Part shown: piece after piece, positions 1 to 8,655 of the stretch
Layout of the letters: the number at the start of each line of letters is the position of its first letter
How positions within the stretch are numbered: position 1 is the stretch's first letter
Origin: Roseovarius sp. S88
GTDB taxonomy: Bacteria; Pseudomonadota; Alphaproteobacteria; Rhodobacterales; Rhodobacteraceae
Assembly: GCF_037023735.1 (NCBI RefSeq)
Contig: NZ_CP146069.1
Coordinates: 1,343,501-1,407,500, forward strand
Length of the DNA: 64,000 nucleotides
Direction of reading: 5' to 3'
Translations under genes and position numbers: made by a program
The notes under the pieces: model-generated
Database searches by the model: none
Seen by the model: the letters and a program-made list of their open reading frames with translations, nothing else
Told to the model about the DNA's origin: nothing

Positions 1-276
1 TTGGGATTGGCGCTGTGCAAGCTCCTCCAGCACGTCCGCAAGCGCAACATCGCGGCTTTTGAGCATGACAAGAAGATGAAACAGAACATCCGCCGCCTCA
101 GACGTGAGCCGCGCCTGATCACCTTTCACAGCCTCAACAATGGCCTCGATGGCCTCTTCACCAAACTTTTCAGCCACCTTTTCAGGGCCTTTTGCCAGAA
201 GTTTGGCGGTCCAGCTGTCCTCAGGTGAGGCGGCGGCGCGTTTCGCAATGATCTGTTCCAGGTCTTCCAGCGTCAT
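1..276 (-). CDS. hisE: Phosphoribosyl-ATP pyrophosphatase HisE, 3' part cut by window edge
   Basis: HisE hydrolyses phosphoribosyl-ATP to phosphoribosyl-AMP, the second step of histidine biosynthesis, in the cytosol. The 92 readable residues start [16 protein letters not shown] and include the [18 protein letters not shown] and [13 protein letters not shown] segments that carry the acidic metal-binding helices of the MazG-like fold. The start ATG overlaps the hisF stop by four bases (ATGA), so the two are translationally coupled at the end of the his gene run. No stop is reached before base 1; the C-terminus lies outside the window. Family recognised directly from the sequence. Confidence 0.93.
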   Translation of the reverse strand, partial: MTLEDLEQIIAKRAAASPEDSWTAKLLAKGPEKVAEKFGEEAIEAIVEAVKGDQARLTSEAADVLFHLLVMLKSRDVALADVLEELAQRQSQ

Positions 277-1037
277 GCGCCCAACCTCATCGGGATGCCC
301 GCCGCGGCCATATGTGCCTTGGCTTCGGCGATGGTGAAATCGCCAAAGTGAAAGATTGAGGCGGCCAGTACCGCGGACGCGCCGCCCTTGGTGACGCCTT
401 CGACAAGGTGATCCAGCGTGCCGACACCGCCAGATGCAATCACGGGTATGGATACCGCATCGGAAATGGCCTTTGTCAGCGGCAGGTTAAACCCCGCCCG
501 CGTGCCGTCGCGGTCCATCGAGGTCAGCAATATCTCACCTGCGCCCTTTTCTTGCACCAGTTTGGCAAACGCCACCGCATCAATGCCCGTGGGCTTGCGC
601 CCACCATGGGTGAAAATCTCCCATGTGCCGGGGCTGACTGTCTTGGCGTCGATGGCCACGACAATGCATTGCGACCCGAATTGATCGGCGGCCTCCGTCA
701 CAACATCGGGGTTGGCCACAGCGGCAGAGTTGAACGAGACCTTATCGGCCCCGGCCAAAAGGAGATTGCGCACATCTGAGGCCGTGCGCACGCCGCCACC
801 GACTGTGAGCGGGATATAGCATTGCTCAGCGGTGCGCGTGACCACATCCATCATCACGCCGCGGTTTTCATGGGTGGCGTGAATGTCGAGAAAGCACAGC
901 TCATCCGCCCCGGCGGCATCATAGGCGCGCGCGGCATCTACCGGATCGCCCGCATCACGCAGGTTGACGAAATTCACGCCCTTCACCACGCGGCCATCAG
1001 CCACGTCGAGACAGGGTATGATCCGGGTTTTGAGCAT
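273..1037 (-). CDS. hisF: Imidazole glycerol phosphate synthase subunit HisF
   Basis: HisF is the cyclase half of imidazole glycerol phosphate synthase. It joins ammonia delivered by HisH to PRFAR, giving IGP and AICAR. The 254 residues form a standard (beta/alpha)8 barrel. The two catalytic aspartates are visible as D11 ([11 protein letters not shown]) and D130 (IVVAIDAK), and the phosphate-binding loops GGGVRT and ASGGVG are present. The partner gene hisH lies about 1.8 kb upstream on the same strand, separated by hisA and two plus-strand genes. Length and motifs are entirely normal. Confidence 0.97.
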   Translation of the reverse strand: MLKTRIIPCLDVADGRVVKGVNFVNLRDAGDPVDAARAYDAAGADELCFLDIHATHENRGVMMDVVTRTAEQCYIPLTVGGGVRTASDVRNLLLAGADKVSFNSAAVANPDVVTEAADQFGSQCIVVAIDAKTVSPGTWEIFTHGGRKPTGIDAVAFAKLVQEKGAGEILLTSMDRDGTRAGFNLPLTKAISDAVSIPVIASGGVGTLDHLVEGVTKGGASAVLAASIFHFGDFTIAEAKAHMAAAGIPMRLGA

Positions 1038-1137
1038 CGCACCGCTTATGTAACAAGGTTCACGCGCTTGTTTATGGGCATTTGCGCCGGTTTGCCAGAG
1101 AGTTAAGCCAACTTGAAGCGATCAAGAGAGGGAAGAC

Positions 1138-1593
1138 ATGAAACGGCTACTTTTGGCAGGGGGAATGATGCTTATGGCGCAAGGTGTGATGGCGAGTGAC
1201 GATGATATCGTCAAGGTGAAGGCCAGTGGCGATGTGGCGGCGACGATGGATGCGCTGCAAGCCGCAGTCGAAGGGGCCGGAGCCACGGTTTTCGCCCGTG
1301 TGGATCATGCCGGAGGAGCGGCCAAGGTTGATCTGGAACTGGCCGACTCGCAGCTTTTGATCTTTGGCAATCCCAAGCTTGGCACGCCCGCGATGCAGGA
1401 TGATGCGCTGGCGGGGCTCTTTCTGCCGCTCAAAGTACTGGTCTATGAGGATGCCGAAGGGCAGGTTTGGCTGGCCTATGAGGACCCCAAGGAGATGCTG
1501 GATGACCTGTCGGGCATCAATCTGGAAGCGGAATACATCAAGAAAATGACCGGTGCCTTGGGCAAGCTGACGGGCAAGGCGGCGGGCGGTTAA
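1138..1593 (+). CDS. Secreted DUF302 domain protein
   Basis: A 151-residue exported protein with a signal peptide ([19 protein letters not shown], cleavage probably after residue 19) followed by one DUF302 domain. The typical signature [15 protein letters not shown] is followed by [25 protein letters not shown]302 proteins are small, often periplasmic, and of unknown function. A purine-rich ribosome site (AGAGAGGGAAG) precedes the ATG. The gene sits on the plus strand between minus-strand hisF and hisA, and its TAA shares two bases with the hisA stop codon (convergent overlap at 1590-1593). Its link to histidine synthesis, if any, is unknown. Confidence 0.9.
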   Translation: MKRLLLAGGMMLMAQGVMASDDDIVKVKASGDVAATMDALQAAVEGAGATVFARVDHAGGAAKVDLELADSQLLIFGNPKLGTPAMQDDALAGLFLPLKVLVYEDAEGQVWLAYEDPKEMLDDLSGINLEAEYIKKMTGALGKLTGKAAGG

Positions 1594-2312
1594 CGTTTCA
1601 AAGCGCCCAATGCCTCATTGAGGTCGATAGCCCCATCATAGAGCGCGCGGCCGGAGATCGCACCGTTGAGGGCCGCGCCGCAATCGCGCAGAGCGATCAG
1701 GTCGTCCAAAGAGCTGACGCCGCCCGAGGCAATGACGGGGATTGATACAGAACGGGCCAGATCGGCGGTGGCCTCGATATTGGGGCCTTGCATGGCCCCG
1801 TCGCGGTTGATGTCGGTGTAGATGATCGCCGCCACGCCCGCATCTTCAAAGGATTTAGCGAGGTCCGTGACCATCACATCGGTCTCCTCCGCCCAGCCTT
1901 TGGTCGCGACGCGGCCATTGCGGGCATCAATGCCGACCGCGACTTGGCCGGGGAAGGTTTTGGCGGCCTCGCGCACCAGATCGGGGTTCTCCACCGCCAC
2001 AGTACCTAGGATCACGCGCGCCAGACCCTTGTCGAGCCAGCGCTCGATTGTGGCCATGTCACGGATGCCGCCGCCGAGTTGGGCGGGCACCTTCGTGGCC
2101 TTCAGGATCGCCTCGACAGGGGTAGCATTGACCGGCTCTCCGGCAAAAGCGCCATTGAGATCAACCAGATGCAGCCATTCGCAGCCTGCTTCGACAAAGG
2201 CCATGGCCTGGGCCGCAGGGTCGTCGTTAAAGACCGTCGCTTTATCCATCTCCCCTTTGACAAGGCGCACGGCCTGGCCGTCTTTGAGGTCAATTGCTGG
2301 GTAAAGGATCAT
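1590..2312 (-). CDS. hisA: ProFAR isomerase HisA
   Basis: HisA, 1-(5-phosphoribosyl)-5-[(5-phosphoribosylamino)methylideneamino]imidazole-4-carboxamide isomerase, performs the Amadori rearrangement before HisFH. I chose the start at [12 protein letters not shown] because this is the conserved family N-terminus; an in-frame ATG 20 codons upstream adds non-homologous residues. The 240-residue barrel shows catalytic D8 (AIDLKDG) and D129 ([10 protein letters not shown]) plus GGGIRD and ASGGVSS phosphate loops. Transcribed in the direction hisB-hisH-hisA-hisF-hisE but separated from hisH and hisF by plus-strand genes. Confidence 0.96.
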   Translation of the reverse strand: MILYPAIDLKDGQAVRLVKGEMDKATVFNDDPAAQAMAFVEAGCEWLHLVDLNGAFAGEPVNATPVEAILKATKVPAQLGGGIRDMATIERWLDKGLARVILGTVAVENPDLVREAAKTFPGQVAVGIDARNGRVATKGWAEETDVMVTDLAKSFEDAGVAAIIYTDINRDGAMQGPNIEATADLARSVSIPVIASGGVSSLDDLIALRDCGAALNGAISGRALYDGAIDLNEALGALKR

Positions 2313-2447
2313 GGTCACAGGTCCATTCAAAGTAATTCGCCGCGATGTGCCACGAGAGCCGCCGATTTGCAACGCGACGTGGCGTCAGACTTGATCGAAA
2401 CGCTCGTTGCGCTCAGTTTGCGCCAATCAAATCGGGAGGAGAGACCC

Positions 2448-2840
2448 ATGAAAACGATAGCACTGGCCGCTGTGGCCACTTTGATGAGCGCTGGCGTGGC
2501 TTTTGCGGCTGATCCGCTGGAAGGCTTCTGGCGCACGGCCAAGGATGACAATGGCGAGTCAGGCCTGATCCATGTCACACCTTGCGGCGCGAAACTCTGT
2601 GGCAAGTTGGTCAAAGCCTATGACGCCAACGGCAAAGAAATGGCGTCCGACAATATTGGCCGAAACATCATTTCCGAGACGGTGAGCAAGGGCGGCGGCT
2701 CTTACAAAGGTAAGATTTACGCCCCGGATCGCGGCAAAACCTACAATTCCAAGCTTAGCCTTTCAGGTAAGTCTCTGAAAGTCTCTGGATGCGTTCTGGG
2801 CATCTGCCGGGACGGCGGCACGTGGAGCAAAGTCAAGTAA
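2448..2840 (+). CDS. Secreted DUF2147 protein
   Basis: A 130-residue exported protein. A clear signal peptide (MKTIALAAVATLMSAGVAFA) is followed by a DUF2147 domain beginning DPLEGFWRTAKDDNGESGLIHVTPCGAKLCG. The family's paired cysteines appear at the CGAKLCG and CVLGIC positions and could form disulfides in the periplasm. A strong ribosome site (GGGAGGAGAG) sits just before the ATG, which decides this start over upstream in-frame codons. The family is a lipocalin-like beta barrel of unknown role. Like the DUF302 gene it is inserted antiparallel within the his genes. Confidence 0.9.
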   Translation: MKTIALAAVATLMSAGVAFAADPLEGFWRTAKDDNGESGLIHVTPCGAKLCGKLVKAYDANGKEMASDNIGRNIISETVSKGGGSYKGKIYAPDRGKTYNSKLSLSGKSLKVSGCVLGICRDGGTWSKVK

Positions 2841-2860
2841 GACGGCTTTAAGCACGCTTC

Positions 2861-3499
2861 TCAGGGTGCCCATCGCAAGAAGTTTGAAATGATCGCCAGG
2901 CCAGTGGCCTGGCTTTTTTCCGGGTGAAACTGGGTGCCGACGATGTTGTCGCGGCCCACGACGGCCGTGACATCCTCGCCATAGCTCACATGCGCAAGCC
3001 GAATTGCCGGGTCATCGACACGGAACTGGTAGGAATGCACGAAGTAAGCGTGATCCCCGGTTGAGATGCCCTTGAGCACCGGGTGAGGCGCATTGATCAC
3101 AAGATCGTTCCACCCCATATGCGGAACCTTCATACTTGGGTCAGACGGGGCGAGCGCACCAACTGTCCCGCGGATCCAGTCAAAACCGGGGGTCTCAGAG
3201 TATTCCAACCCGCGGGTTGCGAGCATTTGCATGCCGATGCAAATCCCCATGAAAGGGCGGCCCTTGGCGATCACCACCTCTTCAATGGCCTCAAACACGC
3301 CACGATGGTCAAAGAGCGCCTTCCGGCAGGCCGGAAACGCCCCGTCTCCGGGCAGGACCACACGGCTAGCCCGACGCACGACATCCGGGTCGGAGGTGAC
3401 GATAACATCTCCCGCACCAACATCGGATGCCATGCGCTGAAACGCCTTTTCTGCCGAGTGCAGGTTGCCGGACTCGTAGTCGACGATAACGGTGGTCAT
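2861..3499 (-). CDS. hisH: Imidazole glycerol phosphate synthase glutaminase HisH
   Basis: HisH is the class I glutamine amidotransferase that supplies ammonia through the HisF barrel. The triad is visible: C87 in GICIGMQM, H192 and E194 in QFHPEKSQ. Length (212 residues) is typical. The start codon lies 5 bases after the hisB stop, so hisB and hisH form a tight pair. The product works as a heterodimer with the HisF encoded at 273-1037. Confidence 0.97.
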   Translation of the reverse strand: MTTVIVDYESGNLHSAEKAFQRMASDVGAGDVIVTSDPDVVRRASRVVLPGDGAFPACRKALFDHRGVFEAIEEVVIAKGRPFMGICIGMQMLATRGLEYSETPGFDWIRGTVGALAPSDPSMKVPHMGWNDLVINAPHPVLKGISTGDHAYFVHSYQFRVDDPAIRLAHVSYGEDVTAVVGRDNIVGTQFHPEKSQATGLAIISNFLRWAP

Positions 3500-3504
3500 G
3501 GCCC

Positions 3505-4098
3505 CTACAACATGCCCTTGGTCGACGGTATCGCATCAGCCTTGCGTGGATCGACCTCCAGAGCATCACGCAGGCTGCGCGCGACGGCCTTGAACGCGGC
3601 TTCGGCGATGTGGTGGCTGTTGATCCCGTGCAACCGGTCCACATGCAGTGTCAGGCCGCCATGGGTGCTGAATGCTTGGAAAAACTCCCGCACCAACTCG
3701 CAGTCAAACGTGCCGATTTTGGGTGTGGGAAGCTCCACGTTCCAAACCAGATAGGGCCGCCCGGACAGATCCAGTGCCGCCCGCACCAGCGCATCATCCA
3801 TCGGCAAAAGACAGGCCCCATAGCGCCGGATGCCTTTTTTGTCGCCCACGGCCTCAGTGAGGGCCTGGCCAAGCGCAATGCCCACATCCTCAACCGTGTG
3901 GTGATCATCAATGTGCAAATCGCCGTCACATCGCACCGTCATATCGATAAGCGAATGGCGGGCCAGCTGATCCAGCATATGGTCAAAAAACCCAACGCCC
4001 GTGGCGTTTTCATACGCCCCGGTCCCGTCGAGAGTGATCTCGACCGAGATATCGGTTTCCGCCGTCTTGCGGGTGATCTTGGCCTGTCGCATGGGCAC
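3505..4098 (-). CDS. hisB: Imidazoleglycerol-phosphate dehydratase HisB
   Basis: HisB dehydrates imidazole glycerol phosphate to imidazole acetol phosphate. The 197-residue protein is the monofunctional dehydratase, without the phosphatase domain of the enterobacterial fusion. The manganese-binding repeats are seen as [17 protein letters not shown] and [13 protein letters not shown], and [13 protein letters not shown] lies near the N-terminus. Translation may start at the first ATG (4098) or two codons later (MRQAK); sequence cannot settle this. First gene of the visible his run; its promoter should lie between it and tRNA-Gly. Confidence 0.96.
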   Translation of the reverse strand: MPMRQAKITRKTAETDISVEITLDGTGAYENATGVGFFDHMLDQLARHSLIDMTVRCDGDLHIDDHHTVEDVGIALGQALTEAVGDKKGIRRYGACLLPMDDALVRAALDLSGRPYLVWNVELPTPKIGTFDCELVREFFQAFSTHGGLTLHVDRLHGINSHHIAEAAFKAVARSLRDALEVDPRKADAIPSTKGML

Positions 4099-4260
4099 AT
4101 TCCGTTATGAATACTGGGCGCTTATAGGCGCGGCAAAGCGTGTCGCCAAGAGGGCAAAAAGCAGCAATTTCAGGGATGTGGTGTTGCTGCAAGGTGTCGA
4201 AACACCGAAATGCTCAGCACCTGGACGCCCCAATAAAACACAAATTTCGATTGGTTTTAT

Positions 4261-4335
4261 TGGAGCGGGCGATGAGATTCGAACTCACGACCCTTACCTT
4301 GGCAAGGTAATGCTCTACCCCTGAGCTACGCCCGC
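4261..4335 (-). tRNA. tRNA-Gly (anticodon GCC)
   Basis: Reading the minus strand from 4335 gives a full cloverleaf: acceptor GCGGGCG/CGCCCGC, D-arm GCTC...GAGC, anticodon stem TTACC/GGTAA around loop TTGCCAA (anticodon GCC), a T-arm with GTTCGAAT, discriminator T and an encoded CCA. A perfect 10-base inverted repeat (4230-4239 with 4254-4263, CCAATAAAAC) begins at the CCA end and could act as a 3' processing or termination hairpin. Confidence 0.97.
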
Positions 4336-4449
4336 GTCCGATGGGTGAGGTGGGAGATATAAAGTCTCATCCCGCGCTGCAAGGGAAAACCGCAGTGCGG
4401 TGGCACTTTTTTGCCGGATGTTTCGGGTCTGCTCGACCGTGCCGCGCGA

Positions 4450-4584
4450 TTACTGGCTAAAGCGCAGGACCAATTCTGCGTAGATCAGTGTGGAACTCAG
4501 CAAAAGAACACCCACAAACATCATGCGACGCTTGAAACTCGGTGGTGTGCGGTCTTCGTGGTCGTGCTCGGTATAACCTGTCAC
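4450..4584 (-). CDS. Small single-span membrane protein (44 aa)
   Basis: A 44-codon frame opens with GTG (VTGYTEHDHEDRTPPSFKRR) seven bases after a good AGGAG ribosome site and ends with TAA. Residues about 21-37 (MMFVGVLLLSSTLIYAE) form one membrane helix, preceded by a basic patch and a charged, His/Asp-rich N-terminal tail. This topology suggests an inner-membrane small protein with the N-terminus inside. I do not recognise a family. Evidence is the ribosome site, the codon pattern and the clean hydrophobic segment; there is no homology evidence. Confidence 0.55.
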   Translation of the reverse strand: MTGYTEHDHEDRTPPSFKRRMMFVGVLLLSSTLIYAELVLRFSQ

Positions 4585-4713
4585 GTCACGTCTCCTGTAT
4601 CAGTGCATTCTCGGCAGCTAATACCCGAATCGTAGGTCGTTTCAGGGGGCTCGCAACAAAAACCGGGCGAAAATCCCCCGGCGGCGGAAATCCGCGCCGA
4701 GGGTGCTTTTCAA

Positions 4714-6285
4714 TCAGAGGTTGCCGGCAGACATCTCTGAGGCAATGTGATCTGCCTGCCGGATGGCAAGCGCCACAATCGTGAGCGTCGGATTTTCCGC
4801 CGCACCGGTGGTGAATTGCGACCCGTCAGAGATGAAAAGGTTCGCAATATCATGGGTTTGACCCCATTTGTTGCACACGCCATCTTCGGGGTTTTCCGAC
4901 ATGCGGTTGGTGCCGAGGTTGTGTGTGCTGGGGTAGGGCGGCGTTGGGAATGTCCGCGTGGCCCCCACCGCGTCATAGACCGCAGCGCCTTGTTTATAAG
5001 CGTGGTTGCGCATGGCGATGTCATTGGGGTGATCATCGAAATGCACATTCGGCGCGGGCAGGCCGTACTGGTCCTTTACCTCATCGTTGAGCGTGACGCG
5101 GTTGCTCGCCTGCGGCATGTCCTCGCCCACAATCCACATCCCGGCCATGTTCTCATACTCATCGAGCGCCGAGGTGAATTCACGTCCCCAGGCACCCGGA
5201 TCGAGGAATGCGGCCATGAAGGGTAAGCCAAGTGCGAGCGTTTCAAGCTCATATCCACCTACGAACCCACGGCTTGGATCATGACGCGACTCGTCTGTGA
5301 TGATCCCGGCCATGGTCGTGCCACGCCAGAACTTCACCGGCTTGTCAAAGACCGCATAGACCGATCCCGTCATGTGGCGCATGTAGTTGCGGCCCACCTG
5401 ATCAGAGCTGTTGGCCAGACCATTGGGGAACATGCTGGACGCGGAATTCAGCAACAGACGAGGGCTTTCAAACGAGTTGCCCGCAACACAGACAATCCGC
5501 GCCTTTTGCATCTGTAGATTGCCGTCGGCGTCGAAATACTCCACGCCGGTAACCTTGCCGCTGTCATCGTGCAGAATGCGCGCCACATGGGATTGCGGGC
5601 GCACTTCGAGATTGCCGGTCGCCTCGCCCTGCTCGATGTCATGGTAGCCCGCGGACCATTTGGCTCCCCACTTGCAGCCCTGAAAGCAAAAGCCGGTTTG
5701 CTGGCACATCTGCCGGTCGGTATTTTCAGCCGATGAAATGGCCATCCGACCGGTATGCACATCCTTGTATCCAAGCGCCTTGGCTCCTGCTTCAAAGACT
5801 TTGAAGTTGTTGTTGCCAGGAAGCCCTGGGCGGTCGCCTGTGCGGGTGACATGCAGCTTGTCTTCAGCCTTGGAGTACCAAGGGTCCATCTCAGCTGCAT
5901 CAATCGGCCAATCCAGAAGGCTTGCGCCCTCAACATCACCGTAGGTGGTTTTGGCTTTCCACTCATGCTCCTGAAAGCGCAGGGACGCGCCCGCCCAGTG
6001 CTGGGTGGTGCCGCCCACGGATTTCACGATCCAGGCCGGAAGGCCCGAAAAGTCCTTGGCCACGCGCCAGTCGCCCGATGTGGTGCGCGGGTCAAGCCAG
6101 GCCAGTTGGCCAAAGCTGTCCCATTCATCATTGATGAAATCCTCGGGAAAATGCCGTCCGCCGGCTTCCAAGGCCACAACCGAAACGCCCTTTTGCGCAA
6201 GTTCGTTGGCCAGAACACCGCCGCCTGCGCCGGTGCCGATGATGACGACAACGCTGTCGTCGCTGAGTTCAAATGGTGCACTCAT
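4714..6285 (-). CDS. GMC family FAD-dependent oxidoreductase
   Basis: A 523-residue glucose-methanol-choline oxidoreductase. The N-terminal FAD site is VVVIIGTGAGGGVLANELAQ with the acidic strand end VALEAGG; the C-terminal part has NPTLTIVALAIRQADHIA. A cysteine-rich insert (MCQQTGFCFQGCKWGAK) places it with membrane-associated gluconate/fructose dehydrogenase-type large subunits, which pass electrons to a cytochrome. The next gene downstream in transcription order is not a partner; the upstream gene (6300-6827) encodes the matching Tat-exported small subunit, 14 bases away. No cytochrome c subunit gene is present beside them. Substrate cannot be told from sequence. Confidence 0.88.
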   Translation of the reverse strand: MSAPFELSDDSVVVIIGTGAGGGVLANELAQKGVSVVALEAGGRHFPEDFINDEWDSFGQLAWLDPRTTSGDWRVAKDFSGLPAWIVKSVGGTTQHWAGASLRFQEHEWKAKTTYGDVEGASLLDWPIDAAEMDPWYSKAEDKLHVTRTGDRPGLPGNNNFKVFEAGAKALGYKDVHTGRMAISSAENTDRQMCQQTGFCFQGCKWGAKWSAGYHDIEQGEATGNLEVRPQSHVARILHDDSGKVTGVEYFDADGNLQMQKARIVCVAGNSFESPRLLLNSASSMFPNGLANSSDQVGRNYMRHMTGSVYAVFDKPVKFWRGTTMAGIITDESRHDPSRGFVGGYELETLALGLPFMAAFLDPGAWGREFTSALDEYENMAGMWIVGEDMPQASNRVTLNDEVKDQYGLPAPNVHFDDHPNDIAMRNHAYKQGAAVYDAVGATRTFPTPPYPSTHNLGTNRMSENPEDGVCNKWGQTHDIANLFISDGSQFTTGAAENPTLTIVALAIRQADHIASEMSAGNL

Positions 6286-6299
6286 TGGTTAATCCTCCC

Positions 6300-6827
6300 T
6301 CAGCCGATCCACGAAATGTCATCAAAACCGCGGTTGATGTAGCCACCTTTGGAGAAGCTTTCGCCCTCATACCCAAAGATCGGCCAAACCGCTTTTTGAT
6401 TGTAAAGCCCGGTCACGAGCCCGCCTCTGATGCGCTGGAAGAAGGGGTCATCCTCCATCGAGCGCAGCACATCCACGCGGTCGCGTTCCCAGCCGACAGC
6501 AGCGTAATCGGTGCCTTTCATGTCGTTGGCTGCTGCGTTCAGCGCGGCAATCCCGGCCTCAATACCTTCGGCGTTGTCGGCCGTGTCATAACCTTTGACG
6601 GCCGCCACGTAGAATTCATCGGCCACGCGGTCATGCGGGTAGATGTCGCGCGCCATTTGCACCAAGGTCGCAAAGCTTTCAGGCTTGAGTGCTTCAAGCT
6701 CTGCGGCCCAGGCCCCGTCGGCCCCCGCGATATAGCTTGTGCCCAACACGAATGCTCCCAAGGCGGTGGTGCCTTTCAGAAGCTCGCGCCGGGTCAGCGT
6801 TCTGAGCGATTTTGTTTGGGTACTCAA
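6300..6827 (-). CDS. Gluconate 2-dehydrogenase subunit 3 family protein (Tat signal)
   Basis: Small partner subunit of a GMC-type dehydrogenase. I place the start at a TTG (LSTQTKSLRTLTRRELLKG) because AGGGAGG lies at ideal spacing in front; an ATG 24 codons upstream is possible but has no comparable site. The twin-arginine motif TRRELLKGTTALGAFVLG is followed by a signal cleavage region (GADGAWAA). In known complexes this subunit helps carry the FAD subunit across the membrane by the Tat route. The GMC gene follows 14 bases downstream, so the two are one transcription unit. Confidence 0.8.
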   Translation of the reverse strand: MSTQTKSLRTLTRRELLKGTTALGAFVLGTSYIAGADGAWAAELEALKPESFATLVQMARDIYPHDRVADEFYVAAVKGYDTADNAEGIEAGIAALNAAANDMKGTDYAAVGWERDRVDVLRSMEDDPFFQRIRGGLVTGLYNQKAVWPIFGYEGESFSKGGYINRGFDDISWIG

Positions 6828-6910
6828 CGTAATGTCCTCCCTAAGTCTGCGTGTTTTTTGATTGGTGGCAAAGGCCCGGGTCACGCCGCTCCGGTCCATT
6901 TGCGATTGGG

Positions 6911-7306
6911 TTATTTGAAACGCCCTGCGCGTTCGAGAACCTCGATCTCGTAGCCGTCAGGGTCCGCTACAAAGAAAAACTTGCCGACGAGTTCACCATC
7001 TGGGGCAAACTCTACAACCTTGCGAGGTTTAAGCCCGGCCTCGACAAAGCGGGCATGTTCGGCTTCGACATTCTCGACAGAAACGGCAAAATGCCCATAT
7101 CCCGAGCCGAGCTCGTAAGGCTCTGTTTGGTCTTTGTTGACCGTGAGTTCCAGCTCGAATTCGGATTCCGAATTGCTGAGGTAAACCAGGGTGAAATTGG
7201 TGAAATCGAGCCGGTCAGCCACCTCCAGCCCAAATGCTGTCTTGTAAAATTCCAGTGACTGCGCCTCGTCGAGAACACGGATCATGCTGTGAATGGCTTT
7301 GGCCAT
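6911..7306 (-). CDS. VOC / glyoxalase I family protein
   Basis: A 131-residue vicinal-oxygen-chelate protein resembling lactoylglutathione lyase (GloA). The N-terminus MAKAIHSMIRVLDEAQSLEFYKTAFGLEV carries the first metal histidine (H6); further ligands are suggested by ELELT, GYGHFAVSV and GYEIEVLERA. Glyoxalase I isomerises the methylglyoxal-glutathione hemithioacetal to S-lactoylglutathione. The length suits a single-domain dimer-forming enzyme. True GloA or another VOC substrate cannot be distinguished by reading alone. A leading GGAGG ribosome site supports the start. Confidence 0.85.
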   Translation of the reverse strand: MAKAIHSMIRVLDEAQSLEFYKTAFGLEVADRLDFTNFTLVYLSNSESEFELELTVNKDQTEPYELGSGYGHFAVSVENVEAEHARFVEAGLKPRKVVEFAPDGELVGKFFFVADPDGYEIEVLERAGRFK

Positions 7307-7406
7307 GGGCTCCTCCGAACTGTGTGCTGTTCGAAGTAGCCTAGCAAGCTGCGCGCGTGGCGAGGTAGTAAACCGTTACTACACGGCGCAAAGACCAGGT
7401 CGGGCC

Positions 7407-7700
7407 CTACTCGGCTGCAATCTGATCCGTTTGAGGCGCGTTTTGCGCGTCTTGCCACACCAGGCACGTGCAGCGCAGCAGGGATGTGAAATTCTTGGGT
7501 TCCCCATGTAATTCAAGCACTTCGCCATGCAGTTTCGACACGAAAGCGGGCGTGGTTACGTCTTCATTTGCAGCGATTTCATCCAGAATACGCCAGAATG
7601 ATTTTTCCAACCGGATGCTGGTGCTTTGCCCATTCAGGCGCATACTGCGGGTTTCGAGCTCATATCGTTCCGGGTCTTGCCCGGCGAACATACGGCACAT
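7407..7700 (-). CDS. Ribbon-helix-helix domain protein
   Basis: A 97-residue protein with an RHH motif in the middle: SMRLNGQSTSIRLEKSFWRILDEIAANEDVTTPAFVSKLHGE. The beta strand (QSTSIRLE) and two helices match the RHH_4 type found in alphaproteobacteria. Such proteins bind DNA as dimers, often as regulators or parts of phage and plasmid systems. A C-terminal CTCLVWQDAQ tail follows. No toxin or other obvious partner is adjacent, so its target is unknown. Confidence 0.75.
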   Translation of the reverse strand: MCRMFAGQDPERYELETRSMRLNGQSTSIRLEKSFWRILDEIAANEDVTTPAFVSKLHGEVLELHGEPKNFTSLLRCTCLVWQDAQNAPQTDQIAAE

Positions 7701-7792
7701 GTGTCATCCTCCCATATGACCCATTGCGTTGATGCGACCATCATTCCGAGGATTTCACTACAAGGCAAGCCTGCTGTGTGTAATTCGCAGGC

Positions 7793-8581
7793 TCAAAGGG
7801 TAAAATCTTCGGTGTGCACCAAGATCCCGTCCTCAGAGTTGAGTACAATACCGTAGGCCCCTGGTTCATCTACCGAAATGTGGTGATCATCTGTCGTAAG
7901 GTGCATTGGCATTTGATGACAGGTGCTTTTGAACATGAAAACCGGGATGTTGCGGGTCTCATTGACGGTGAGGTTTCCGTGGATCGTGCGGTGAATATGC
8001 CCGGCCAGGATTTGCACAACGGAGCCATGCTGTGCCAGGCGCGCGGCCAGCTCAGACCGGTTGGCCAGCCCAATACTGTCCATGCCGGGAAATCCCGTCA
8101 GAACGGGAGGATGGTGCAGCCCCAGGATCACACGACGACCGTCGGCACTGGCGATCTCTTGGTCCATCCATTGAAGCCGATCTTCGCAAAGCCGCCCGCC
8201 ATGCAGATTGTCGGCGTCCTCGTCCAAGGTATCCAGAAGGACCAGTCGTGTCTCATCGAGATCAATACTCTCTTGCACAAACCCTGTGTCCGTTACGGGA
8301 ACACCCTGAAAAACATCAAGAAAAGCACTGCGCCTGTCATGGTTGCCCAATGTCAGGCTGACCGGGAGAGGGCAGTCGGAAAGAGCATCATGCAATCGCA
8401 TGTATTCTTCCTGAGTGCCATGATGCGTTAAATCTCCGGTAATCACGATACGCTCTGCATCCGGGTGGTTGCTAAGCGCATGCTGCAGACCTTGCGCAAA
8501 GCGTTCCAGAGGATCGAGTCCGATAATCGTCTCGCCCTGCGGCACGATGTGAATATCGGTAAAAACCAAGAGCTTTTTCAT
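7793..8581 (-). CDS. Metallophosphoesterase, CpdA-type cyclic nucleotide phosphodiesterase family
   Basis: A 262-residue calcineurin-like phosphoesterase. The metal-binding blocks occur in order: MKKLLVFTDIHIV (D-x-H), VITGDLTHHG (GD), LGNHDRR (GNHD), LGLHHPP and ILAGHIHRT (GHxH). This is the class III phosphodiesterase pattern of CpdA, which hydrolyses cAMP in some bacteria, but related proteins act on other substrates. The start MKKLLVF is preferred over an ATG five codons upstream because it begins the first strand. Soluble cytosolic protein, monocistronic as far as can be seen. Confidence 0.82.
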   Translation of the reverse strand: MKKLLVFTDIHIVPQGETIIGLDPLERFAQGLQHALSNHPDAERIVITGDLTHHGTQEEYMRLHDALSDCPLPVSLTLGNHDRRSAFLDVFQGVPVTDTGFVQESIDLDETRLVLLDTLDEDADNLHGGRLCEDRLQWMDQEIASADGRRVILGLHHPPVLTGFPGMDSIGLANRSELAARLAQHGSVVQILAGHIHRTIHGNLTVNETRNIPVFMFKSTCHQMPMHLTTDDHHISVDEPGAYGIVLNSEDGILVHTEDFTL

Positions 8582-8655
8582 GGACGCACCCAGCAAAGAA
8601 AAATCGCACGAACCTTGAAAGGATTCGCGCGACTTTGGAAGATGGTTTTGAAGGC

